Positions 36,452 to 47,618 of a stretch of 64,000 bases of DNA are shown here, piece after piece (the first letter of the stretch is position 1; every line of letters starts with the position of its first letter). A program made the position numbers and the translations under genes. The notes under the pieces were generated by a model. It did no database searches. It was not told where the DNA came from and was given only the letters and a program-made list of their open reading frames with translations. This DNA is from Blumeriella jaapii (taxonomy: Eukaryota > Ascomycota > Leotiomycetes > Helotiales > Drepanopezizaceae): contig VWND01000064.1 in NCBI GenBank assembly GCA_009599575.1, positions 62,001-126,000 on the forward strand, in the 5' to 3' direction.

Positions 36452-37141
36452 AAGCTAATCTACATTTACAACACAAAAATAGTGATGGAGGTTGACCCAC
36501 GTGACATCCCGAACCCTATATATATCCATTGCTGAGGCTTGGCCCACCCAAAACCCACGTGATCTGAAAGCTCAATATAACCTCACAGCGAACCGCACCG
36601 TCACAGCTACGCTCTTTTCATCGACCCCAGGTCAGTTCGATCAATCGGGCCGATGCACAGGATTCCAGACATGAGTCCTCCGTGTGCCGCTGCAGTGGGT
36701 GACAGCCAGCCGCCACATGGAGAAACGTCGGCCTCGGCATGCGCGTCAAGCTCTTGACTTGGGACTCTCGACTTGGACTTTTCCACCTTCTCGCCCTGCC
36801 TGCATCGATCGGCAAGAATTCTCATGCAAACAACCACCAGGCAAGAAGCATATCTCCATCGCATCATCCAGTACCGAACCCCGCGAGATCCTCACCAATG
36901 ATCTTCTGGTGCTGATGGACCCGGCAAGCAGCCAAGGCCCAAATTACCCGGCCAATTGAGTCTTCTTAGCGAGCATGAAGAGAGCCCCCCTCCTGTCATC
37001 CTTCCTCTCCTCTGCCCCTCCTCTGTGTCGTTCTTCTTCTTATACTTACTTGTACTCGACAACCCTCTCGGCCTCGGAGTCCTTCGACCTAGCCGTTAGC
37101 ATCGTCCCTTTCCGCTCGTTGTCCAAGTCCAATCTCGCAAC
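36452..37141 (+). promoter_or_regulatory. Upstream region of the beta-glucosidase gene
   Basis: Normal-GC sequence without a convincing gene. It contains a TATATATA stretch near 36519 and a long pyrimidine-rich run at about 36988-37060 before the ATG, which is common near fungal transcription starts. The short open frames here show no codon structure. No specific factor site can be assigned. Confidence 0.4.
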
Positions 37142-39904
37142 ATGACGGCGACCTTCGACGTCGAGGAGGTCCTGGCCAAGCTGAACGTAACCGAGAAGGT
37201 TTCTCTACTCGCAGGTCTGCCATTCCATGCAATTGCCCTCTATCGTGATTTGCCCCAAACTGACAAGAGTAAGGTGCCGATTGGTGGCATACCGTGCCAG
37301 TTCCCAAGCACGGAATACCTGCCATCCGCGTTTCAGACGGGCCAAATGGCGTCCGTGGGACCAGGCTGTTCAATGGAACCAAGGCGGCCTGTTTCCCGTG
37401 CGGAACCGGACTCGGGGCAACTTGGGACGTAGAGCTCCTCCGTGAAGCCGGTGTGCTGATGGGAGAGGAGAGTAAGGCCAAGGGTGCGCATGTGATCCTC
37501 GGACCGACGATCAACATCCAGCGATCACCGCTGGGTGGCAGAGGATTCGAGAGTCTGAGTGAAGACCCGGTTCTCTCGGGGCTGGGAGCCGCTGCGTTGT
37601 GCAATGGCATTCAGAAAACTGGCGTGGTGGCCACTATCAAGCACTTCGTGTGCAATGATATGGAGCACGAGCGCAACGGCACAAACGCGATCATTACCGA
37701 GAGGGCCCTGAGAGAGATTTACGCGCTGGCCTTCCAACTAGTCGTGAAGAATTCCAACCCAGGGTGTTTTATGACTGCCTACAATAAGGTCAACGGCGTG
37801 CATGTTAGCGAGAACCCCAAGATTCTGAGGGATTTGCTGAGAGGGGAGTGGGGATGGGCAGGCTGTGTGATGAGCGATTGGTGCGTCTGGCTCTTTGAAT
37901 CGCTTACCCTTTATTGACTGACGCCTCTAGGTGGGGGACGTACTCATGCTCAGACTCGACCAACGCCGGACTAGACTTGGAAATGCCTGGTGCTACGAAA
38001 TGGCGAGGACCATTGTTGATCCAGGACGTCAGCGTCAATAAAGTTGCTACGCATGTTCTCGATGAGCGGGTCCGGAATGTTCTCACGCTCATCAACCGAT
38101 GTGCTGCTTCCGGCGTTCCTGAAAATGCCCCGGAGACGACAGCTGATACTCCCGAGACGGCTGCGTTCTTAAGGAGAATCGGCGCCGATTCCCTGGTCTT
38201 GATGAAGAACGAGGGTGATATTCTGCCGCTGAAGAAGGACAAGAAGGTACTTTCGCCTAGATGAAGCCGGCCTATTGCCCAACTGACTTGAGCAATCAGA
38301 CTCTGGTAATCGGACCAAATGCCAAGGTTGCATACTACCATGGAGGCGGATCTGCTAGCCTCGCAGCTTACTACGCTGTAACTCCATTCGATGGCATTAG
38401 TGCCCAGCTTACATCACCTCCCGAGTACACTGTCGGATGCTATGCTCACAAGGAACTTCCACTCTTCGGTAACCTGCTCAAGGCACACAACGGCGAGCCA
38501 GGTGTAACGTTTCGCTCATACAACGATCCCCCCTCGGTCAAGGACCGCGAATGTGTTGACGAAATTGTACTGACCAAGACCGAGTTCTTGTTGATGGACT
38601 ACATGCCTCCGGCGCTCAAGCAACCCCTGTGGTACGCAAACGTGGAAGGGTCCTTCACGGCCGAGGAGGATGGAGATTTCGAGATTGGGCTTGGTGTCTA
38701 CGGTGCTGCTAAATTGTTCGTTGACGGACACTTGCTGATTGATAACGAGACCACGCAAAGGAAAGGAACAATGTTTTTTGACTGCGGTACCATCGAGGAG
38801 AAGGGCATTTTAGCTATGAAGAAGGGCCAAACGTACCATATCAAGGTTGAATTTGCAAGCTCTCCTGCTTCCAAACTGCAATCGGGAACCTCTGTGTTAT
38901 TTGGCGGTGGTGCGCTGAGAATTGGTGGTGCCAAGATCATCGACGCTGATGAGGAAATCAAGCACGCCGCTGCGCTAGCAAAGGACGCTGACCAAGTTAT
39001 CATTGTTGCTGGTCTAAATGTAAGCTGCCATTTGTCTTCATACGCCTTTGTTCCCTTACTAATAGCACCAGGCCGACTGGGAGACCGAAGGGTCCGACAG
39101 AGAAAGTATGGCGCTTCCAGGCCGCATGGATGAGCTTATCGCCACTGTGACTGCGGCCAACCCGTCAACTGTTGTCGTCATGCAGAGCGGTACTCCGGTT
39201 GCGATGCCATGGATCTCATCTGTCAATGCGCTCGTCCATGCTGTGAGTCGGAATTCTCCAGATCCAAACGCTATCTAACACGCACACAGTGGTATGGAGG
39301 CAACGAGACTGGAAACGCCATTTCAGACGTCCTCTTCGGCAACGTTAACCCCAGCGGCAAACTCCCTCTCACATTCCCCGTCCGAATCCAAGATAACCCA
39401 GCCTACCTGAGTTACCGCACCGAGCGTGGCCGCACGCTTTACGGCGAGGACGTTTACGTCGGCTACAGGTGGTACGAGCAACTCGGGCTCGCGCCTCTCT
39501 TCCCCTTCGGCCACGGTCTTTCCTACACCACGTTCTTCCTTTCGGATCTCGGCGTCACCCAAACCGACAAAGACCTGGTCGTCTCCGTCAAGGTTACCAA
39601 CTCCGGCTCCGTGGCCGGTGCCGAGGTCGTGCAGCTCTACACCGCGCAGAACTCGCCCAGCATCCGCCGCCCCATCAAGGAGCTGAAGAACTTCAAAAAG
39701 GTCAGGCTGGAGCCGGGAGAGAGTAAGGTGGTGGAGATCGTGGTGGAGACGAAGTACGCGGCGAGCTTCTGGGACGAGATGAGAGATCAGTGGATTATGG
39801 AAAAGGGCGATTATGAGGTTATTGTGGGCAGGAGCAGTGCGGATAGGGAGGCGCTCAGTGTGGGCTTTACGGTTGAAAAGACGAGTTGGTGGAGTGGGTT
39901 GTGA
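37142..39904 (+). CDS. GH3 beta-glucosidase with PA14 domain (intracellular type)
   Basis: Six exons: 37142-37214, 37274-37880, 37931-38246, 38300-39019, 39072-39242 and 39290-39904, giving 833 residues. All five introns are 47-59 bp with phases that join cleanly; the first uses a weaker GTCTGC donor. The N-terminal GH3 barrel has [22 protein letters not shown] and the nucleophile D226 in MSDW. The PA14 domain (about 395-540) interrupts the second domain. The likely acid/base is E583 in EGSDRES, by comparison with PA14-type enzymes such as K. marxianus BglI. A C-terminal fibronectin-III-like domain follows (GHGLSYT onward). No signal peptide, so cytosolic hydrolysis of beta-glucosides or small oligosaccharides is likely. 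Length is normal for the family. Only 0.7 kb from the RIP block but unmutated. Confidence 0.93.
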
Positions 39905-40228
39905 GAGTGGGAGGTGCTGTATTGGATTTGTTGTGACTGGTAAATGAACCGACAAGAGGCCAAATAGATGCCAAGGCATTCGATTTGTCTCTTTTTCGCG
40001 GCAAAGTACATTGGTCCAGCGACTTTCACAAAGCTGCACAGGTCAATGAGGTATTGAACATCCACCGGGAGACTAAAGTTGGCTGCCACAAGAGTATATC
40101 CTCCCGATTCTCGGCATCAGAAGCTAGCTAGCTACGCCGATAAATACCCAGTCCCCAAGCCCGTCCCAGTAGCCTATGTTCCCCAGGCAAATACGCTCCG
40201 TCGGAATAGAACTTGTCACAGTTGCTCA
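39905..40228. other. Convergent intergenic region, beta-glucosidase to mlo2-like
   Basis: 324 bp between two stop codons; presumably holds both 3' ends. No gene or structured terminator seen. Confidence 0.5.
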
Positions 40229-41958
40229 TCAATACCCGCCCTGCTCCTTTCTATGCTCCCCCACAGCCTTCGCACCCTCTCCCGCACGCCGAATCGCCTC
40301 GGCATCACCTCTCATCTTGGCAAAGTGTGCTTTGATGTCCTCCGCGCTGATGGCCTGCCCACTCTCCGCGAACTGCTGGAAGAACGGCTTCAGCTTATCC
40401 TTGAGGTGGTTGTACGCCATCACGCCCTCGATCGCGCGCACGCGGTCCACGTTCTTCAGGGCGGACTCGCCGCGATCGTAGAGGGAGCCGGAGCCGACGG
40501 TGCTGCCGCCTCCGGCTTCGTCGTCGTCGTCCGAGACGGACGGCTCGTACAGCTCTTCTTCCTCGAGGAGTTGCGGGTGCGGACTGAGGAGCGGGAAGCA
40601 AGACGAGCAGCGGCAGAGGTGCTCGCGGAAGGTGGGTGAAGAAGATAGAGAGGACGCCGATTGGGGAAGAGGGAAGGGTAGACAGTTTGCAAGAGACTTT
40701 GCCATCTTCTGAGGCGATCAATTGTGCAGTTACAGCTGCAGGGGCTTCAGTGGGTGCCGGCTCGCTGCTGGCAATTGGATTCTCGTCCTTGACGCGCTTG
40801 GAGGAATGTGATTCCTCGTCGTCGTCTGCCTTGCGTTTCTTGCTGATAGGGAGAGCCGACGAAATCACTCCCCCGGCCTTAGCCAAAATCCCTATTTCTG
40901 GAGAGGGGGCTGTACTGCGTCTGAATACGGGGGGTAGAAATCCAGGAGTGCCAGCGTAACGCTTGATCCAAGGGTTTGCTTCAACGCATTTGTAGCATAG
41001 GAAGCCTTCAAAATGGTCTTCAGCGGGGAATCCAGGAGGGAGCGGAGGATCCTCGTCTTCATCCTCCTTTTCATTCACGGTATTCGGTGGGCCTTGCGAT
41101 GCCTCTCCATTCGTAGTAGCCTCGGACTTTCCCTCTCCGACTTTCTCATCCACAACTGCTTCGGCGACCTCGGCAATAGACCCTAGGAATCCTTCGTTCT
41201 TGGGCTTCCGGTCCGCACACTCGTCCCAATCTGGCCCAAGTCCAACTAAACATCCTGGATGCCACCAATCCTCTCCACATCCACCAGATGCGCTGCTACC
41301 AATCCCCAAGCACTGGAACATGGTGCCCTTTTGCGCATGAGCATCATAATCACACTCACAGCCGCAAAACCTGTTTCTGAAATTGTGATTGTAAGCATTC
41401 TCCGGACTAGGCTCCTCTGAATGAACCCCGCCCTTTGTGTTCGTCTCCGCATTTACGCGCAGCGAGCAGGGAGCTGTTGCCGGCAAACGCGTCGTTCCGC
41501 AATCGCAAACAAAGTCTCTTTTGGTAAAGAGCTCGACCAGGGTGTGTTCGCCATGACATGAGATGGAGCAAGAATAGCAAACTCCTGCGGCAGTATACGA
41601 GTCGGATGGGTCCGTGGGAGGCGGGTTACATGTAAGGCAGGAGAAGATCTGCTGGCGAAGCTTCCCAATCGGCTTTGTGCATGTCTCGAATTTCTGCGCA
41701 ATGAATTAGTCGACGCGTCGTAGGGTGGTAATAGTATCATATACATAAGGAAGAGCTTCGCGTGCATCCGCCTCGAGCTGGAGCTGGTTGTTGATGAAAC
41801 TCGTGGTACAAGTCAACTTTGAATTTCTTGATGAGATGCTAGATCTGGACTTACTCCGCTGCGGTCTGCAAGGGTTGGGAGCTGTCCGACTGGTGTGAGA
41901 AGCTCTGGGATCGTGGAGTGTCATCGGTGACTGGATGGGTGAGTGGTGTCGCATCCAT
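40229..41958 (-). CDS. mlo2: Mlo2/UBR7-like protein: UBR-box and PHD-type zinc fingers, apparent frameshift
   Basis: Exons on the minus strand are 41958-41855, 41799-41745 and 41693-40229; introns are 55 and 51 bp. The start gives MDATPLTHPV. A UBR-type zinc finger spans about residues 57-125 (FSCLTCNPPP, GVCYSCSISCHGEH, FVCDCGTTRLP). A PHD-like zinc region follows (NRFCGCECDYD, CGEDWWHPGCL, FLCYKCVEANPWIKRYAGTPGF). The family (human UBR7, S. pombe Mlo2) is linked to ubiquitin ligation on chromatin. The conserved GVLSIFF lies in one frame and FREHLCRCSSCF directly after it lies in the next, so one extra base is present near 40631-40635. Without it the protein would be about 540 residues. An intron could not be fitted. 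It may be a sequence error or a real lesion. Confidence 0.85.
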
Positions 41959-42380
41959 GATTCCAAAATATGATGTGTGTGTTGTATCTGATGTTGTTTG
42001 GAGAATGAAGAGGTTTGGGAATTCATGATTTCAGCCTCCTGTCGCAGCCTCGGGGGTGGAGCGGAAAAACCACTCTACGCGAGCTCCATATCGGGCATAG
42101 CGCCGACGCGAAAACGCGCGGGCCGGGGACGCGCGCGACGAGACGAGACGGGGGAGACGCTGGAATTTTGATGCCTCGCACATCCAACATCACAACATCT
42201 CCAGACTCAACAATCGCTTCATCACTCTCGGCCTGAACCAAAGATTCTGCTACGCACATTATGAGGTATGCTACATGATTGTGTCTCCCTCATCTCGGAC
42301 CTGGGACCCCTCTGCTCAACCACCTCCTTTCCGAATATCTTCTCACGCATTGCTTATACAGTTCTCCCCTCCGAGCGAGC
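41959..42380. promoter_or_regulatory. Divergent promoter, mlo2-like and mcm2
   Basis: 422 bp between the two start codons. It contains a GC-rich segment at about 42100-42155 with repeated CGCG cores, including the MBF/SBF-like site annotated separately. Confidence 0.6.
42105..42118 (+). promoter_or_regulatory. MBF/SBF-like cell-cycle site upstream of mcm2
   Basis: GACGCGAAAACGCG combines two ACGCG cores (MCB type) with CGCGAAA (SCB type), 263 bp upstream of the mcm2 ATG. In yeasts MBF and SBF drive G1/S genes including MCM genes. Binding here is inferred from the motif only. Confidence 0.5.
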
Positions 42381-45023
42381 ATGTCTTCTGCCAATCGTGG
42401 AGGCCCAACCGGCCGGAATAGACGCAAGCGCTCCAGAGAGCCTGATTCGGATCCTGCTGTCGGTGCCTCTTCTCCTATGGGAGACATTCGGTCCTCACCC
42501 CCTGCCTACCCAATACAGCATGGCGGTGACGACGACGACGACGATATCGAGGAAGATGTCGCGCTTGATATCGACGACATTGACGAGATGGCGGAGGACG
42601 AAGATGGAATCGACCTGTTTGGAGGCAACTTCGAGAAAGACTACAGGCCCCGTGAAGATGACCAATATGACGAAAGAGATATCGACGATGAGGGTGACTA
42701 CGAAGATCTCTCCGCCGCAGACAGACGCGCCCTTGAAGCGCGCCTGAATCGCAGAGATCGTGAGCTTGCTCGCCAACGCCGCATGCCAGCTGCCTTTCTG
42801 CAAGATGAAGACGAGGAGGGTGACCTGGACCTGACCGCGCAACCCCGTCGACGTCGCCATCACTATGACGAAGACGAAGACGAGGAGATGCAAGACGACA
42901 TTATGGAGGAAGAGCTCTCTCTTGAGACTCTCCAGGATGTCAAAGCCTCCAGTCTGGTTGAGTGGGTATCGCAACAAGCAGTCCAGAGAACCATCAAGCG
43001 CGAGTTCAAAGCCTTCTTGACGGAGTACACCGACGAACACGGAGTCTCGGTCTATGGTAGTCGTATAAGAACCCTCGGAGAAGTCAATTCCGAATCCCTT
43101 GAGGTCTCCTATGATCATCTGACCCAGTCTAAGGCTATCTTGGCGTACTTCTTGGCCAATGCGCCTGGGGAGATGCTCAAGTTATTTGATGAAGTTGCCA
43201 TGGAAGTCACCCTCCTTCATTACCCAGACTACGAGCGAATTCACTCGGAAATCCACGTTCGGATCTCGGACCTCCCAGTACACTACACTCTCCGCCAACT
43301 GCGTCAGACTCACTTGAACTGCTTGGTCCGAGTCAGCGGTGTTGTGACTCGGCGAAGTGGAGTGTTCCCGCAATTGAAGTATGTCATGTTCGACTGCGGC
43401 AAGTGTGGTACCAGACTTGGTCCTTTCCAACAGGAATCCAATGTGGAGGTGAAGATCTCTTACTGCCAAAATTGTCAATCTCGTGGACCATTCAACCTCA
43501 ATTCTGAGAAGACGGTCTACCGTAACTATCAAAAGCTTACGCTTCAAGAATCTCCTGGAACTGTTCCTGCCGGGCGCCTCCCTCGTCACCGAGAGGTTAT
43601 TCTTCTGTGGGATCTCATCGACAGAGCCAAGCCCGGAGAAGAGATTGAGGTTACTGGTGTATACCGTAACAACTACGACGCTCAACTGAACAACAAGAAC
43701 GGCTTCCCTGTCTTTGCTACTATCCTTGAGGCAAACAATGTTGTCAAATCTCACGATCAGCTTGCTGGCTTCAGACTCACCGAAGAAGACGAGCAGGAAA
43801 TTCGAGCTCTGGCCCGTGATCCACAAATCGTCGACAAGATCATTCATTCTATGGCCCCGAGTATCTACGGACATACCGATATCAAGACCGCAGTTGCACT
43901 CTCTCTATTCGGCGGTGTCGCCAAGGATCGACAAGGAAAGCATCATATTCGTGGAGACATCAACGTCCTTCTCCTTGGTGACCCTGGGACCGCCAAGTCG
44001 CAAGTCTTAAAGTATGTTGAGAAGACTGCCCACCGAGCTGTTTTTGCTACAGGTCAAGGTGCCAGTGCCGTCGGTTTGACAGCTAGTGTTCGAAAGGATC
44101 CTTTGACCAGCGAATGGACCTTGGAGGGCGGAGCCTTGGTGCTTGCGGACAGAGGTACTTGCCTGATCGATGAGTTTGATAAGATGAATGACCAGGACCG
44201 AACATCAATTCACGAAGCTATGGAACAACAAACCATTTCTATCTCGAAGGCTGGTATCGTTACAACTTTACAAGCTCGTTGCGGCATCATTGCTGCTGCC
44301 AATCCCATCGGAGGTCGCTACAACTCCACCATCCCATTTTCACAGAACGTCGAACTCACTGAACCTATCTTGTCTCGTTTCGACATTCTGTGTGTAGTTC
44401 GCGACACCGTTGATCCTGCAGAGGATGAGCGTCTTGCCAGATTTGTCGTTGGCTCTCACGGTCGCTCTCACCCCAGTTCACAACTAGGTGAAAGCCAAAT
44501 GGATGTTGAGCAGGAATCTGGCGCTGCGAACGGAGGCGAGCCAAAGCAAGAAGGCGAGATCCCGCAAGAGCTTCTTCGGAAGTTCATCCTCTATGCCAGG
44601 GAGAGATGTAGCCCCAAACTGTACAACATCGATGAAGAAAAGGTTTCGAAGCTGTTTGCCGACATGAGAAGAGAATCACTGGCCACTGGAGCATACCCAA
44701 TCACCGTAAGTCTTTTCCGTGCACTTACTTCACTGTGTTATAGCGCCAGCTAACATCCATAGATCCGTCATCTTGAAGCCATCATGAGAATTAGTGAGGC
44801 CTTCTGCCGCATGCGTCTTTCCGACTATGTCTCCTCGCAAGACGTCGATCGCGCCATCGCCGTTACTATTGACTCCTTCGTCGGAAGTCAGAAGGTCAGT
44901 TGCAAGAAGGCTCTCGCTCGTGCTTTTGCCAAATACACACTGGCTCGGCCTGGTGCGGGCAAGAAGGGCGGCTCTGGACGCAACTTGGAGCGGAGTAGGG
45001 CGGCCACGGCTACCATGGCTTAG
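42381..45023 (+). CDS. mcm2: MCM2, subunit of the MCM2-7 replicative helicase
   Basis: Two exons, 42381-44705 and 44763-45023, 861 residues; the 57-bp intron has a GTAAGT donor and a CTAAC branch site. The start is MSSANRGGPT; the open frame extends further upstream, but that part lacks family resemblance. The N-terminus is acidic and low-complexity (DDDDDDIEEDV), as in MCM2 of other eukaryotes, where it binds histones and is phosphorylated by DDK. Zinc finger cysteines are at 339, 342, 362 and 365. Walker A GDPGTAKS is at 533-540, Walker B LIDE at 595-598, and the arginine finger LSRFD at 664-668. The winged-helix C-terminus ends in exon 2. Acts in the nucleus in origin licensing and fork unwinding. 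Intact. Confidence 0.97.
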
Positions 45024-45705
45024 ACTGGATCCCCGGGGATGTTGGACTCTGGCGGCGTTATGGATACGCGGTTGGTGATGTGATTATTGGCAAGGAAGCG
45101 GTCACGGTTGCTATGATGTAATGATTGTGTGTATGGGAGAGAATAGGAGAGAGAGACAGAGTTATGATGTCAAGAATCGACTGTGTTTAACGAAAGCATG
45201 TTGCGTTTCGCTACTTCTGCCCAGGTATCTCCCGACATGCTGCACCTTATTTTCCGGCACGCATGCCTCCAACTCCGTAGTTGACGACCTCTTATCTCAT
45301 GCCATGCCCCCGTATCTCAATGTCAGGTGGGCGTGGGATTGAGAATCAGTGCAAGTTTGTGACCGTCCTGGATTCGCAAACCGTTCTCGCTAGGTACCCC
45401 TTTCTTGTTACTCCAGAGATTTATTAGTACCTCAGGTAGAGACCAAAACCTCTCCCTCTTACAATATCGCAAGGAGATGAATCCTCAATTGACGCAAGGG
45501 TATTCTCCCACAGGCCAAAAAAAAGCCAAACAAACATTCATATAGTCGTGAAGCCAAGATCATCGACATCTTCAGAAGGATATCATCGCCCCCAAAACGC
45601 CGCGCCCCGTCAGAGTCGTGTTTTGCCTCTCATTACCCATATGCCAAGAATGTGTATCTGCAGCTCGTCTCGTAACCATTTCTTCAACGAGTGGCTGGCT
45701 CCATT
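45024..45705. other. Convergent intergenic region, mcm2 to GGPP synthase
   Basis: 682 bp between stop codons. No coding signal; presumed 3' untranslated regions. Confidence 0.5.
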
Positions 45706-47033
45706 TCATACGGCCATCTTATCCAAGATCTTCAGCACGCCACTTCCCCTCTTTTCCTTCCCCTCTTCGCCGTTTAAGGTCTCGTTGGCGCTATCCCCGT
45801 CCAAGGTCCTCACGAGCACCCTCGCCCTCTCGGTCAAGGTCCCCAGCACCTTTCGGCAGTACTCGAAACTGCCCGTGCCCTCCATGTAGGTCACGGCGTA
45901 CCGCTTCACCTGCTCGTCGTCCGTCTTTTGCTTCAGGATGTTGAGGAGCACCATGTTCTCCGGCTTGGCGCGGATGCTGTGGATGATGGGGAAGGAGAAT
46001 TTGCCTTCGGTGAGATCCTCGCAGAGCCCTTTGTTCTGGAGGTATTCCGGGGAGGCGAGGTTCTGGTAGTCGTCGCGAATCTGGAAGATGATGCCGATGA
46101 GGTTGACGAGGGGGACGCAGTCTCTGGTGAGGCTGTTAGTTCGTGTCTCCTTGCCGTACAACGCCATCAAGAGAAAACAGGAATATCGTACTTCGACGTC
46201 TTGCTCTCGGCCTGCATGAGCTTCACGGCTAACCTGAAGAGTCCCCCGGTCTTGTTCCCCACCATCTCCAGATAGTCATCCTCAGCCGGACACGTTAACG
46301 TATCCCTCCAGAAGAGGTCCATGCCCTGGCCACGATGCAGATTCAGCAGCTCCTCCGTGTAGATAGTGATGGCCTGGGGATTCTTCAGCTTCTGCAGCTC
46401 CTGCAGCGCGACGAAGTACACGTAGTTGGCCGAGTTGATTGTCTGCGCCGTGCCGAAGATGCTGTGGGCCACGGGCAACCCCCTCCGCAGCAGGGACGAA
46501 TCCTCGACGTCGTCCACCAGCAACGAGGCCGTATGCAGCATGCCCACGACCTTGGTGATCACCTTGAGGCTCTCGGGCGGCACCTCCAGCCACTCGTTGA
46601 AGGCGGCGATCAGCTGTGCCCGAATGTCCTTGCCCGGATGCGCAAACAGGTACTCGTAGGGGCCCATCAGCACGCTCTCCTTCTCGACGGACCAGCTGCC
46701 TTTGCCGTGGAAGGCCATGTCGTTCTTGCAGTACCGCGTCGGGTCGGGCGGTCCGCCGGGCTGGATGGTTGGGTTGACGGGGGCCGCGGACGTGCCCAGC
46801 GAGGGTTTCCGCTTTGAGATCCAGTCGCCTTCGGACACCGGGCGGAGGACGGGCTTGGAGACGGTGTGGTTGAGGCCATTCACGCCGGTCGAGGAGGTTC
46901 GAGGTGGAATGGCGTTCGGCGAGCGCAGGTTCTCGGAGAGGCCGGAGGGGGAGGGGGAGGGGGAGGGGGAGTGGGGGGGGGAGGTCGTGGTTGGGGAGGA
47001 AGGACCGCGCGAGGTGCGGTTGTTGTGCAACAT
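45706..47033 (-). CDS. ggs1: Geranylgeranyl diphosphate synthase
   Basis: Exons 47033-46192 and 46123-45706, 419 residues. The 68-bp intron (46124-46191) has a GTACGA donor and a CTAAC branch site. The enzyme adds isopentenyl diphosphate to farnesyl diphosphate to make C20 GGPP for protein prenylation, carotenoids and diterpenes. The first aspartate-rich motif DDVED is at 174-178 and the second, DDYQN, at 298-302. Other family blocks are [36 protein letters not shown] and [16 protein letters not shown]. The first 100 residues are serine/proline-rich and poorly conserved, as in Neurospora AL-3. No terpene cyclase is fused or adjacent, so this looks like the housekeeping enzyme. Divergent with cdc14. 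Confidence 0.95.
46945..46982. repeat. G-rich low-complexity run inside the GGPP synthase exon
   Basis: GGAGGGGGAGGGGGAG-type run on the plus strand. On the coding strand it encodes the proline/serine repeat (SPSPSPSPS) of the N-terminus. Capable in principle of forming a quadruplex. Confidence 0.6.
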
Positions 47034-47088
47034 GGCGGCGGATGCTGCTGAGGGAGAGGGAGAGGGAGAGAGTGAGGGTGAGCTCAGG

Positions 47089-47123
47089 TGAGGATGTGAG
47101 GATGTGAGGATGTGAGGATGTGA
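47089..47123. repeat. 8-bp tandem repeat (GAGGATGT)n
   Basis: About four copies of TGAGGATG within the 5' leader region of the GGPP synthase gene. Confidence 0.75.
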
Positions 47124-47276
47124 TGGAGATGAAGATGAAGATAGAATGGGGAGCTGAAGCGAAGAACTGTTGTACCTAACTAGTTGCGAATGCCACCTGA
47201 TGGCTGCTTACGTCAGTCCCAGGCACACTGTCCTGTACGGCACATCGTCAAGTGGTGTTTTGCTCAGGTGCGTTAT

Positions 47277-47327
47277 CGCTATCTTATCCACGGTGACGCC
47301 AACGATAACGATAACGATCAAGATAAG
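47277..47327. promoter_or_regulatory. Cluster of GATA-factor cores
   Basis: Contains CTATC, TTATC, two CGATAA-type copies (AACGATAACGATAACGAT) and AGATAAG within 51 bp. GATA factors in fungi control nitrogen, iron and light responses. Function is inferred from motif density only. Confidence 0.35.
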
Positions 47328-47618
47328 CACGCCAAGCACCAGGCACAGACGGGGAAATGTTCTCCAAGCCAGCGCCTCGTTGCCCTACCAACCACAGCAA
47401 CAACACCATCGCAAATGAACGCAATGCGCGAGTACTATATGAGTGAGTACAGCGTCTCACTTCACTGGCACCCCATCTCCAAACCAACCCACTCTCCCTC
47501 CTTTTCTTTCCTTCTTCTTCCTGTATTAACACTTTGCCGGCCAGGCCTTTCTTTCCCCGCGGAAAGCTGTTCAATCACCACCTCATAAAAGCCCACAAAC
47601 CCCAAAAACAAATCCACC

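Larger units (their letters stand above)
47034..47618. promoter_or_regulatory. Divergent promoter, GGPP synthase and cdc14
   Basis: 585 bp between starts. Contains an 8-bp tandem repeat (GAGGATGT-like, about 47089-47123) just upstream of the GGPP synthase ATG and a cluster of GATA cores around 47277-47327. Confidence 0.5.

Noticed and set aside
39323..40039. 238-codon minus-strand open frame
   Set aside because: Antisense to the last exon of the beta-glucosidase gene; a GC-bias shadow.
43182..43874. 230-codon minus-strand open frame
   Set aside because: Antisense shadow inside the mcm2 coding exon.
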